From the NCBI RefSeq assembly GCF_001816125.1, contig NZ_MDZA01000011.1, forward strand, positions 1-64,000: a stretch of DNA of 64,000 bases. The letters are read 5' to 3'. Below, in pieces: positions 16,581 to 25,956 of this stretch. The number at the start of each line of letters is the position of its first letter. The first letter of the stretch is position 1. Both the position numbers and the translations under genes were made by a program. Source of the DNA: Hymenobacter coccineus (GTDB lineage Bacteria; Bacteroidota; Bacteroidia; Cytophagales; Hymenobacteraceae). Below the pieces are notes generated by a model, which searched no databases, was not told the origin of the DNA, and worked only from the letters and a program-made list of their open reading frames with translations.

Positions 16581-18002
16581 ATGCTAGAAAACCTTCGCAT
16601 CCAGAATTTCAAGTCCTGGCAGGATACCAGCGATATTCGTTTCGGCAGCCTCACCGGCTTCTTTGGCACCAATTCATCCGGTAAGTCCAGCATTTTGCAA
16701 TTCCTGCTAATGCTCAAGCAGACGGTAGAATCATCGGATAGGTCGCGAGTTTTAAATCTAGGCGATGATAAAACATACGTGGATTTAGGGACGATGTATG
16801 ATATTCTGTTCATGCATCGAAATCCAGGATTATTAAAATTTGGTTTTGCATGGGTACCTGACAATACCTATTATACAGAAGTTAATTCATTTAATACGCT
16901 GGAGGAAGGATCATTGCCAGAAGCTATATCTTTTGAGGCAGATATCAAAAGGAATGGTGACTATGTTGAGTTATCAAAATTTAATTATCATCACGGGGAT
17001 AACATAGTAGAAATAATTAAAAGTAAGAAAAAAGTAGATGCTAATTTTATAAGATTATCGCATAATTTATATACATATTATAGGAATTCTAAAGGTTTCA
17101 AACCCCGCAAAACTAATTTAACAGTTGAGCCAAGCAAGTTTTATAACGCTTTCAATCTTTCGCATCTAATTTTTGATAGCCAAAGGCATTTTAATCAAGA
17201 AATGCCGAAACTACTCGACTACGGGGTCTATGAGCTAGAAAGGCTGTTTGGCAGTATAAGTTATTTAGGGCCTTTGAGAGAATACCCTAGTCGCCTATAT
17301 GTTTGGGCAGGTGAACAAACTCAAAGTGTAGGTAACCGTGGCGAACGTGCCATAGCGGCCTTACTGTCTTCTCGTAATCAAGGGCCCACTATTGATATGG
17401 GCGAAGGCCAACCCAAGCGCACTGTTGAAGAGCACGTAGCCCATTGGCTAAAAGAACTCGGCCTGATTTATTCCTTCAAAGTCCAGCCAATTGCGCCGAA
17501 TCGCAAAGAGTACGAAGTGCGTATCCAGCGCACAGCTGAATCTGCGAGCGTCTTTTTAACTGATGTGGGATTTGGTGTATCACAAATTCTGCCTGTGTTA
17601 GTGTTATTATTTTATGTGCCAGAGGGCAGTACAGTGATATTAGAACAGCCTGAAATTCATTTGCATCCGGCTGTGCAGGCGGGGTTGGCTGATGTATTTA
17701 TTGACGCGATTAAAAGGCGTAATATTCAGATTATACTAGAAAGCCATAGCGAGCACTTATTGCAGCGCCTGCAACGGCGTATGGCCGAATTTGGTGTAGA
17801 TGAGCAAAAGGGATTTGACGCCAACAAGGCTCAACTCTATTTTACTGATATTGAGGCAGGCCGTTCCAAATTGACTCCCTTGGCCCTTGACGACTACGGC
17901 AATATCAGTAATTGGCCGGTTGGCTTTTTCGGCGACCCTTTTGCTGATGCAGCTGCCATGCTCGATGCCGAAATGAAACGCCGCCAAGCTTCTTCGGTTT
18001 AG
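16581..18002 (+). CDS. AAA/ABC-type ATPase, DUF3696 family
   Basis: A 473-residue SMC/RecF-like ATPase. Walker A GTNSSGKSS lies at residues 29-37, the ABC-like signature VGFGVSQILP at 329-338, Walker B TVILEQPEIHLHP at 351-363 and an ESHSEHLLQRLQRR switch block at 387-400. The C-terminus (GNISNWPVGFFGDPF) matches DUF3696. There is no TOPRIM domain, so it is not a complete OLD nuclease; a nuclease is instead supplied by the next gene, which starts at the base after this stop codon. The middle of the gene (about 16750-17250) is strongly AT-rich relative to the window, a sign of transfer. ATPases of this kind act as sensors in several defence systems, which is the inferred role here. Confidence 0.85.
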   Translation: MLENLRIQNFKSWQDTSDIRFGSLTGFFGTNSSGKSSILQFLLMLKQTVESSDRSRVLNLGDDKTYVDLGTMYDILFMHRNPGLLKFGFAWVPDNTYYTEVNSFNTLEEGSLPEAISFEADIKRNGDYVELSKFNYHHGDNIVEIIKSKKKVDANFIRLSHNLYTYYRNSKGFKPRKTNLTVEPSKFYNAFNLSHLIFDSQRHFNQEMPKLLDYGVYELERLFGSISYLGPLREYPSRLYVWAGEQTQSVGNRGERAIAALLSSRNQGPTIDMGEGQPKRTVEEHVAHWLKELGLIYSFKVQPIAPNRKEYEVRIQRTAESASVFLTDVGFGVSQILPVLVLLFYVPEGSTVILEQPEIHLHPAVQAGLADVFIDAIKRRNIQIILESHSEHLLQRLQRRMAEFGVDEQKGFDANKAQLYFTDIEAGRSKLTPLALDDYGNISNWPVGFFGDPFADAAAMLDAEMKRRQASSV

Positions 18003-18500
18003 ATGGAACCGATTTTGATGGATACCAACGTGGGCGTGGTTGCTAATGATGGCCATCCCGATGCTTCGCCGGCCTGCGTTCGGAGTGCCATTGCCCGCCT
18101 CCACCAGCTTATGGCAAACGAGATTCTCGTTCTCGACGCGGATTGGGAAATTCTTCGGGAATACGAACGTAACCTTACCCCTAAAGTTGGGCCCCGGGCT
18201 GGCAACTTGTTCTTGCGGTGGGTTTATAATAATCGCACAAATGTTGAGCGCTGCCACACGGTCACTCTCATCCGCACGCCGGAAAACCAGTACGAAGCCT
18301 TTCCCACGGACCCGGCTCTTGCGGCTTTTGACTTATCCGACCGCAAGTTTGTAGCAACTGCCCTTACCCACCCGGCGAAACCATTGGTGGTAAATGCAAC
18401 TGATTCTGATTGGCACCATCACCGAGAGGCCCTCAAAGCTCATGGCGTGAGTGTAGAATTTATTTGCCCTGCTGAGATGACCGCGCCCCGTCAAAACTAG
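18003..18500 (+). CDS. PIN-like nuclease domain protein paired with the ATPase
   Basis: A 165-residue protein whose ATG directly follows the ATPase stop, so the two are translationally coupled. It resembles a PIN-domain RNase: an N-terminal ILMDTNV strand with Asp7, an acidic pair around WEILREYER (Glu49, Glu53), DLSDRKFVATAL (Asp110, Asp113) and a late VVNATDSDW strand (Asp134, Asp136), in the order expected for the PIN metal site. The assignment rests on this spacing, not on strong sequence identity. I do not recognise the ATPase-PIN pair as a named system. The stop codon overlaps that of the convergent RND gene by three bases (CTAG at 18497-18500). Confidence 0.7.
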   Translation: MEPILMDTNVGVVANDGHPDASPACVRSAIARLHQLMANEILVLDADWEILREYERNLTPKVGPRAGNLFLRWVYNNRTNVERCHTVTLIRTPENQYEAFPTDPALAAFDLSDRKFVATALTHPAKPLVVNATDSDWHHHREALKAHGVSVEFICPAEMTAPRQN

Positions 18501-21500
18501 GTGGCAGGAGCAGACTGCTCCCCGCCCCCATACGCCAGGCGCAGCAGGCTGGGCAGCACCACTAGCAGCAGGGGCAGGGCCAGCAATAGGCCCCCGATGA
18601 CGGCGATGGCCAGCGGCTGGTGCAGCTGGGCCCCCGCGCCGATGCCCAGCGCCAGCGGCAGCAGGGCGGCGATGGCGGCCAGGGCCGTCATCAGCTTGGG
18701 GCGCAGGCGGGCGGCGATGGCGTAGCCGATGGCCGCCGCCACGGGGCCCCCTTCGGCGCGGAAGTCGTTGAACTGCTGGAAGGTGAAGATGGCGTTTTCG
18801 CCGATGATGCCCACCACCATGATGAGGCCGGTGTAGGAGCCCACGTTCAGGGGCGTGCCCGTGAGGTACAGGGCTAGGCTGCCACCGGCGGGCCCCAGGA
18901 TGGCCACCAGCAGGATGAGGCCCGCGGCTTTCAGGTCGCGGAACAGGAACAGGCCGACGGCAAACACCAGCAGGCAGGCCGTGCCCAGGATGGTGAGCAG
19001 CTCCTGAAACGACTGCTGCTGCTCGGCAAACGAGCCGCCGTACTGCACGAAGTAGCCGGGCGGCAGCGGCACCTGGCGGGCAATTTTCTGCTGAATCTCG
19101 CGCACCGCCGAGCCCAAGTCGCGCCCGTCGAGGCGGGCCGTTACAGGGGTCATGGCTTGCAGGTTTTCACGCTCCAGCTCGGCGCTGCTCGTGCTCACGG
19201 CCACGGTGGCCAGCTCGTCGAGGCGGCGGCGCTGGCCGTTGGGCAGGAACACGGGCTCGGCGCGCATCTGGGCCAGGGTGGCCTGGGCGGCGCCCGGGTA
19301 GCGCAGGCGGATGTTCAGCAGCTGCTCGCCGCTGAGCACGTTCCCGGCCACGGTGCCCCCGAGCTGGGTTTGGAGCTGGGTTTGGAAGGCGGTGGCCGTG
19401 AGGCCGAACTGCGCGAGCCGCCGCGGGTCGGGGCGCACGTCCACGGAGGGCCCCACGCGCACAATGCCGTTGAACACGTCGGCCGTGCCGGCCGTTTTTT
19501 CCACCACGGCGGCCACCTGGTTGGCCAGGGCGTAGCGCTGAGTAGCGTCGGGGCCAAACACCTTGATTTCGATGGGCTGCACGGTGCTCATCAGGTCGCC
19601 GAGCATGTCGCCAATTACCTGGCCGAAGTCAATGACCAGCGCCGGCTCGGTGGTTTCGATGCGCTGGCGCAGGTCGGCGATGACCTCCTCGGTGGTGCGG
19701 TCGCGGCTGGTTTTGAGGCGGATGAGGTAGTCGCCCCGGTTGGGCTCGGTGATGAAAAAGCCCATTTGGGTGCCGGTGCGGCGCGAGTAGCTGGCCACCT
19801 CCGGCACCCGCTGGATCAGGGTTTCGGCGCGGCGCAGCATCCGGTCGGTTTCGTCGAGGCTGGTGCCGGCCGGCGAATTGTAGTCGAGCACAATGGCGCC
19901 CTCGTCCATCTCGGGCAAAAAGCCAGTGGCCAGCCGCGGGATGATGAACGCCATGAGCCCAATGAGCCCCAGGATGCCCACCACGCTGTAGGCCGGGTGG
20001 CGAATGACCGAGCGCACCCACGGAATGTCGTGGTGCGTGGCTTCGGCGGCGGGGCCCCGCGCAGCGGGGCCGAGGGCGCAGCGGGGCCCGTGGCCAGCTC
20101 TAGGCTGTCGTCGGCGGCCACGGTGGTGGCGTCCGCGGGGGCATCCAGGGGCCCAAAGTCGTCGTTGGCCGGGGCCCCGGGGCGGGCCGCTTTGGGCTGC
20201 TTGCTCAGCAGCAGGTACACCACCGGCAGGCCCAGCCAGGCCACGAAAAACGAGCAAATCAGCGCCACGACCATCGTGGTGGCCAGCACTTTGAAATAGG
20301 CCCCGGCCACGCCGCCCAGCAGCGCGAAAGGCAGGAAAATGACGATGGTGCTGAGGCTGGAGCCCACCAGCGACGGCAGCAGGTGGCGCACCGAACGCTG
20401 CACTACCTCGCCGGGCGTGGCCCCCGGGTGCTCCTCGCCCACGCGGTGCAGCTGCTCCACCATCACCACGGCGTCGTCAATCATCAGGCCGATGGCGGCG
20501 GCCAGGGCCCCTAAGGTCATGATGTTCAGCGAGTAGCCGAGGCCGAAGTAGAGCACGGCCAGCGTGAGGGCCAGCGCCACGGGCAGCGTGAGCACCAGCG
20601 TGAGCGAGGCCCGCCACGAGCGCAGGAACAGCGCCGTGACCACCAGCGCCAGCGCCAGGCCAATCCAGAGCGAATCCTGCACCGAGCGCACCACTTCCGA
20701 CACGAAATCGGCCTGGTCATAGTACGGCTCCAGGGTGATGCCCTTGGGCAGGCCCGCGCGCAGGGCCCTAACCTTGGCCGCCACGCCCGCGCTGACTTCC
20801 ACCACGTTGGCGGCGGGCTGGCGCTGCACCGAAATCAGCACCGCGTCGTGGCCGTTGGCGTTGATGCGGGTGTACTCGGGCTGCTCGCCGATGCTCACCG
20901 TGGCCACGTCGGCCAGGCGCACCACGCGGCGGTTGTCGTTGCGCAGCACCACGTTTTCCAGGTCTTCCTTTTGCTGGATGGTGGCGTCCGTCACCGTCAG
21001 GTAGAGGCGGCGGTAGTCGGCCAGGTAGCCGTTGCTCTGCACGAAGTTGGTGTTATTCAGGGCCGTCTGCACGTCGTCGGGGCCCAGGCCGAGGGCGGCC
21101 AATTGGTTGGGAATTAGCTCCACCAGGTACTCCTTGGTGCGCCCGCCCTGCACCTGCACCGCGGCCACGCCCTCCACCTGCGAGATGAACGGCTTGATGG
21201 TGAACAGCGCCAGCCGGCGCAGCTCCAACGGCGAGCGGCCCGGGGCCTCCAGCGTGTAGCCCATCACCGGCAAAATGGCCGGGTTCATGCGCTCGACGCT
21301 GATGCTAATGTTGGCCGGCAGGTTGCCGCGGGCCTGGTTCAGGCGGCTCTCGATGAGCTGCTGGGCCTGCACCACGTCCACGCCCCAGTTCAGGAAGGCC
21401 GAGATTTCGCACGAGCCGCGGCTGGTGGTCGAGCGCAGCAGGCGCAGGCCCGGCACCTGCTTCATGGCGTCTTCCAGGGGCTTGGTCACGGTCACCATCA

Positions 21501-21675
21501 CGCGGTCGGTGGGGGCCAGGCCCACGTCGGCAATCACTTTCACCTTCGGAAACGTCACCTCCGGAAACAGGGCCACGTTCAGCCGCCGGTAGGCCAGCCC
21601 GCCCAGTGCGAGGGCCAGCGCCAGCATCACCGCAATGGGCGCCTTGTAGGCTTGGAAGAAGGAGGGGCGCGGCAT
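18497..21675 (-). pseudogene. RND efflux pump permease (HME/CusA-like), frameshifted
   Basis: Together two overlapping frames encode one ~1059-residue RND inner-membrane pump, the usual family length. The 5' part (to about 20050) has TM1, the porter domain and the proton-relay helix GLMIDDAVVMVEQ with both aspartates. The 3' part resumes with HHDIPWVRSVI and runs through the second porter domain and the final helices. The frame switch maps to the G/C-rich stretch around GGGGCCCC at 20051-20058, and one missing base explains it. No other lesion is seen, so the gene is intact apart from this. It is probably in an operon with the adaptor and TolC genes upstream. The substrate (metal or drug) is unknown; the sequence looks closest to the CusA/CzcA side of the family. 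Confidence 0.85.
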
Positions 21676-21758
21676 GGGGGAGAGTGGTAGAATTTTGAGG
21701 ATCAGGGCGGCACGCAGCGGTATGAGCCATTGCTAAGAAGCTCATTGGGTTAACAAAA

Positions 21759-21899
21759 CGGTCATGCTCATCTGGCGTCCGCGCAGCCGAAGCATCTATA
21801 CTGCTCAACTAATCATGATTACTGCCACGGGAGAGATGCTTCGGCTCCACTTCGTTGCGCTCAGCATGACGACCTAGTTTCAGCATGACGACCTAGTTT
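21759..21899. repeat. GTCATGC-family inverted repeat with a short tandem repeat
   Basis: The arms 21760-21797 and 21834-21874 are imperfect complements with a loop containing AATCATGATTACTG, as in the other copies. The right end carries a 19-bp direct duplication (CAGCATGACGACCTAGTTT, twice, 21862-21899). The element fills the spacer between the adaptor and RND pump genes. Confidence 0.8.
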
Positions 21900-21937
21900 C
21901 AGCATGATTGCCTGGGGGCCCTAAATGGCATGAATTA

Positions 21938-22885
21938 TCATTTCTCAACAGCTTGCCGCTCCACCTTCACCGCCGCTGTGTCGTCGAGCCCGTAGTTGCC
22001 GGAGAGCAGAATCTTATCCTGGGGCCCGAAGGTGGGCGACTTGATTTCAATCCGGTCGGCCTGCTGGGCCCCCACGCGCACCGGGACTTTCGCGGCGGTC
22101 GAGTCGTTGAGCAGGCGCATCACCCAGAACTCGGTTTGGGTTTCGTCGGAGAGCACCGCGGCGCGCGGCAGGGTGGGGGTGAGGCGCGGGGCGGTGCGGT
22201 CGAGGTCGATTTGCACCGCCAGGTTTTCGGGCAGCTCGGGCACGGGGCCGGTGGGGCGCACGGTGTAACGCTGGGTTTGCAGGGCGGCGTCGGCGGTGGC
22301 CAGCACCTCGGCCACGCGGCCCGGCAGGGTGCGGCCGTCGGGCAGGTAGATGCGGCAGGCCTGGCCCACGCGCACGTAGCGCAGCTGCGTCACGGGCACG
22401 TCGAGCACGAAGCCAAAGCGGGCGCGGTCGTAGCTCAGGGCCAGCTGCTCGCCGTCCTGCACGTAGTCGCCAGCTAGCTTGTCCACGGTGGCCAGCACAC
22501 CCGCCTGGCTGGCCTTGATGCGGATGATGCCCGAAAAGCGCAGGCGTGGGTCGCCGGTGAGCTGGTCGAGGTGCAGTACCCGGCTCTCCTTGGTTTGGAG
22601 GGTGAAAATGGTTTGGCCGCGCGCCACGCGCTGGCCTGGCACCGGCACCGGGGCCAGCAGGTAGCCGGTGGTGGTGGCGCGCAGCACGTCCTTGGCCGGG
22701 TAGGCCGAGAGGGCGCTCAGGCGCAGCACGTCGGTCACGGTGTCGCGCTGCACGGCCCCCACCGTCACCACGGCGCGGGGCTTCACGGTGGTCTCTTCGC
22801 CGTCGGCGGGCGCGTCGGCTTCGGGGGCCCCCGAGTGGCAGGCGGCCAGGGCCAGGAGCAGGGCGAACGGAACGAAGCGGAGCAT
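21938..22885 (-). CDS. RND efflux periplasmic adaptor (membrane fusion protein) lipoprotein
   Basis: A 315-residue adaptor that links the inner-membrane RND pump to the TolC-like channel. The signal peptide ends with lipobox LAAC near residue 16. Lipoyl-like half-motifs (GYLLAPVPVPGQRVARGQTIF and IKASQAGVLATVDKLAGDYV) flank a very short hairpin, then the beta-barrel and membrane-proximal domains follow. ATG 22883-22885 is preferred over a TTG two codons upstream. It lies 42 bp downstream of the TolC-family gene and 262 bp upstream of the pump, with a palindromic repeat in that last gap. Confidence 0.87.
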   Translation of the reverse strand: MLRFVPFALLLALAACHSGAPEADAPADGEETTVKPRAVVTVGAVQRDTVTDVLRLSALSAYPAKDVLRATTTGYLLAPVPVPGQRVARGQTIFTLQTKESRVLHLDQLTGDPRLRFSGIIRIKASQAGVLATVDKLAGDYVQDGEQLALSYDRARFGFVLDVPVTQLRYVRVGQACRIYLPDGRTLPGRVAEVLATADAALQTQRYTVRPTGPVPELPENLAVQIDLDRTAPRLTPTLPRAAVLSDETQTEFWVMRLLNDSTAAKVPVRVGAQQADRIEIKSPTFGPQDKILLSGNYGLDDTAAVKVERQAVEK

Positions 22886-22927
22886 AGGCAAGAGTGAAAA
22901 AACGAATGCGGCGGGCCCCCAGGGCCC

Positions 22928-24262
22928 CTATTCCGCCAAATAATCCAGCGCGTACTGGCTGCGGAGCCGGTCGGTTTCGGCCTGCGTGAGGCTGAATTGT
23001 AGGGTGCGGTAGCTCGTCACCAGGTTCAGGTAGTCCAGGATCATCACGTCGCCGGTGGCCAGTTGCTGGCGGGCGGCGCCCACCAGGGCCTCGGCAATGC
23101 GCAGCTGCTCGCGGATGCGCGCCGCCAGCGCCTCCGAGGCCCGGATGAGGGCCCCCAGCTGGTCGTACTGCTGCTGCCGCTGCACCGTCAGGAACTGCCG
23201 GTAGCCGCGCCGGCTCCGCTCGCCCAGGTCGATGCGCTGGTACTGGAGCTGCCGCTGGTGGCCGTCAAAAATGGGCAGCGCCAGCAGGAATCCCGCCCCC
23301 AGGCCCGTGCTGTGCCCCAGGGCCAGCAGCCCGGGCTGCGACGACTGCACGCCCGCGTCGAGCACCGCGCTCAGCTTGGGCCGGTAGCTCGCGTCCACGG
23401 CCTGGCGGTCGAGCTGGTAGCGCAGGCTGTCGAGCGTGTACTGGCGCTGGGTGATGGAGGCCAGGCCCGCCAGCGGCCGGCGCACCGGGGCCCCGGGCAC
23501 GGCCAGCGCCACCAGGGCCGTATCGGCCACGCCGCACAGGTAGCGCAGCGTGCCCAACTCGCGCCGGTAGCCGAGGCGGTTTTGCTCCACCGTCACCTCC
23601 TGGGTGCGCACCGACAGGTAAAAGCTCAGGTACTGCGTCTGCTTGAACACGCCCGCGTTCACGAGCTGACGCAGCTGCTGGTCTTGCTGGCGCAGCTGCC
23701 CGAGCAGGGCACGGCTGAAGTCGAATTGCAGCTGCGCGGCGTAGGCCGTCAGGAACTGGTCGGTCACGGAGCGGCGCAAATCCAGGGTCGAGAGGCGGCC
23801 GGTGTTGCGCAGCACTAACCCCTGGTTGCCCAGGATGCGGTAGTCGGTTTGCAGCTGGAAGCGGTTGAGCACCGGCTTGGTGGCCTGCGCCAAGGTGGCG
23901 TAGTTGCCGCCGTTGCTCACGGCCTGGTCGTAGCCCACCACTTGCTCGCCGCTGCTGTTCGTGATGGACGGCGAGGCCACCGCCGCCCCGATGCCGGCCA
24001 CCTGCACGCCGTTCTGCGCTTTCCGCCGCAGGCTGTCGAGGCGGTTTTGCAGCACCTGGTTGCGCAAGTCGCCCAGCAGCGGGCTCTGGGCGTAGGCCAC
24101 GTCCAGGAAGTCGGGCAGCGCCCGGGGGCTGCCCGGCTCGGTAGGCGCCGCGGCTGGCAGGGGCCCCAAGGTGGGCGGCGGCGCCCCTTGGGCACGGGCC
24201 GCCCCGGCCCCCAGGCCCAGCGCCAGGGCCCCCACGGCTAGCCAACGAAAAACAGAAAGCAC
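22928..24262 (-). CDS. TolC family outer membrane efflux protein
   Basis: An approximately 444-residue outer-membrane channel component. Two long alpha-helical halves are visible: repeated Q/L/R-rich coiled segments around QFLTAYAAQLQFDFSRALLG and RTLQFSLTQAETDRLRSQYA, the latter being a typical TolC C-terminal helix. Start choice is uncertain because there is no ATG. A GTG at 24260-24262 gives LSVFRWLAVGALALGLGAGA, a good signal peptide; a TTG at 24319 would add 19 residues. It is the first gene of the tripartite efflux operon (channel, adaptor, pump). Confidence 0.85.
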   Translation of the reverse strand: MLSVFRWLAVGALALGLGAGAARAQGAPPPTLGPLPAAAPTEPGSPRALPDFLDVAYAQSPLLGDLRNQVLQNRLDSLRRKAQNGVQVAGIGAAVASPSITNSSGEQVVGYDQAVSNGGNYATLAQATKPVLNRFQLQTDYRILGNQGLVLRNTGRLSTLDLRRSVTDQFLTAYAAQLQFDFSRALLGQLRQQDQQLRQLVNAGVFKQTQYLSFYLSVRTQEVTVEQNRLGYRRELGTLRYLCGVADTALVALAVPGAPVRRPLAGLASITQRQYTLDSLRYQLDRQAVDASYRPKLSAVLDAGVQSSQPGLLALGHSTGLGAGFLLALPIFDGHQRQLQYQRIDLGERSRRGYRQFLTVQRQQQYDQLGALIRASEALAARIREQLRIAEALVGAARQQLATGDVMILDYLNLVTSYRTLQFSLTQAETDRLRSQYALDYLAE

Positions 24263-24410
24263 CACGGCGAATAAAAAATAGGAGAAACCAGCACCGAACG
24301 CTGCAAAAGTCCCCCGCAAATCTGAAGCAAAGTTGGCGATTCTGGCGCCGGGGCCCTACTTCTGCTTTGGCAAGTTAGGTGAGCAGTTTGGGGGTGAATT
24401 TCGGGCGGTA

Positions 24411-24807
24411 TCAGCGGTGCGTTGGCGAACGGCAGCCAGCAGGGCCTCGTCTGCTTGGAGCAGGTTCCGCAGCTTCCGGGCAGTGGCAGTTTGGCACTGG
24501 CAAAGGACAGGCAGGGAATCGTTGCGTGGCCTTCGCGTTGGGCCCCGAGCATAAAAGGCAGCGCCGCTGGGCGAAGGTCGGCCTGGCCAGCCCGTCCCAA
24601 GGCGAGGCACGGATAAAGTGGTGCAGGGCGTCGTGGCTGGGACCGGGCAAGCGCCCGGCCCGGCGCGCCACAGTGCTTCGGCGAGCGCGAAACAAGGCCT
24701 TGAAACAGGGCGGGCCATGCGCGAGCTGGCCGGGCCAACGCGGCCGAAAGCGGGTGGCGTGGCCCGCTACGTAATTCCCCGCTTTTTTCAGTTATAGGCA
24801 ACTCCAT
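24411..24807 (-). mobile_element. IS701-like transposase relic
   Basis: Minus-strand fragments resemble the N-terminal part of IS701-family DDE transposases. One frame starting at 24807 reads MELPITEKSGEL, and another frame at 24591-24638 reads SHDALHHFIRASPWDG, the typical 'HHF..(S/A)PWD' block. The two lie in different frames with a shortened stretch between them, and no catalytic core is present. This is a decayed fragment, identified by eye. Confidence 0.5.
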
Positions 24808-25159
24808 GCCCCCAATTTATCACAGCCCTACCTGCTCCCTAACTCGCCAAAGTAGAGCCAATAGGTAGTCGATATAGCCGTCGCATCCAGGTTGTGTTTC
24901 TTTATCCGCACCGCGGCCGCAATCAACTTGCTTATGAGTTAGTTAAAACGCGTATTCCGGAAGCGGGGGGCCCTTGAACAGCTCTTCCTTCTCCGCCTCG
25001 GAGTTGCCAAATAGGCGCGCGATTTTTTGCACCGAGGGGCTCGCCAAGACGCCCACGGCAGCGTTGACGACCGACCCGCCCAGCGCCGTTTAGGGTACGC
25101 CAGCCGCGGCACGCCCGCCGGCAGCTGGCGTCTGCTCCAGTTGGCGGTGGGCGGCCACC
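24808..25159. other. spacer with an unidentified 3' gene fragment
   Basis: There is no intact gene. On the minus strand an open stretch of about 48 codons ends at TAA 24944-24946. It reads LASPSVQKIARLFG, then NSEAEKEELFKGPPLPEYAF. It has natural protein character but no start, so it is probably the 3' remnant of a lost gene. I do not recognise the family. Confidence 0.4.
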
Positions 25160-25497
25160 GGATCTTATCTATATGCTTGCTGATTAGCGAGTTGGTGGAT
25201 ACGCGGCTCGTAGGTAATACCCAGCAGGCGGGTCACAGCAAAGATGACTTTCGTGTAGCCGTGCTGTGGACGTCGGTGGGCCGCACGGCGTGGCGCAGCA
25301 GGCCCTCCAGCAGGTGCGTCGCCTCGCAGTCGGCGGCACTGGATACGGTCGAGTCGAAGACGAGCAGCGTCTCGTCCACGTAAGAGTGAGCCGTTAGGCC
25401 GCATCGGTTGCCGCAGTAATTGAATGAGGCGCTGCCACCGAGCGAGTCCACGGCCAGGTCTTGTTTCTGCTCGTCGCCGCTGCTGTGCAGCTTCTCA
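25160..25497 (-). mobile_element. Tn3-family transposase relic
   Basis: Two adjoining minus-strand frames give the conserved C-terminal core of a Tn3-family TnpA: SASFNYCGNRCGLTAHSYV and LLEGLLRHA in one frame, then HGYTKVIFAVTRLLG with ITYEPRIHQLANQQAY in the next. The join at about 25258-25272 has lost several bases of the expected (D)xHSTDTHGYTE block, which holds a catalytic Asp in active elements. It is therefore inactive. No resolvase or 38-bp terminal repeats were seen. Confidence 0.75.
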
Positions 25498-25731
25498 GCC
25501 AAGAAAGCTAATGCGGCTTGTAAAGTACTGTATGACCGCCTCGTCGCCAAAGGCAAGAACGGAAAGATGGCCCTAATTGCCGTCTGCAATATGTTGCTCA
25601 AGCAAGCTTGTGCCATTGTGAAGTCTGGCGTTCCCTATCAAGCAGATTTTGCTAAACTTTTGGATTCAACCCTTGTGTTTCAACACATTTCATTCTTTGT
25701 CCAAACTACTAACGCAACCTCGTCTCGCTGA
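25498..25731 (+). mobile_element. IS110-family transposase C-terminal fragment
   Basis: The plus-strand frame reads KKANAACKVLYDRLVAKGKN then GKMALIAVCNMLLKQACAIV and KSGVPYQADF, the conserved C-terminal domain of IS110/IS1111 transposases, ending at TGA 25729-25731. The N-terminal RuvC-like half is absent; the Tn3 relic in opposite orientation abuts it. The following ~225 bp to the kinase gene hold no gene. Confidence 0.75.
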
Positions 25732-25956
25732 ACAAACCAGCCCTACTGACCTTTGAAAATACTGTTTTGAAGTGGGAGTGTTATGTTTGCAATCAACCTG
25801 TTTAACCTTTGAGTCAAACTTTTAACTAAGGCCAAAGGTGTGCTTTTCTGAATCCTACGCCTAATAACGAGCCTGAGGCCATTTTTCAAGACGAAGAAAA
25901 AGCAAGGCCATACGTTGACCTGATTTACTCGGCAACGTCACCTGCTATCCAGTGGC

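Noticed and set aside
24808..25159. Short fragment ending LPPEYAF-like considered as a Tn3 TnpA C-terminus
   Set aside because: The residues do not match the Tn3 C-terminal domain that should follow the relic, and a stop codon separates them; left as unidentified.
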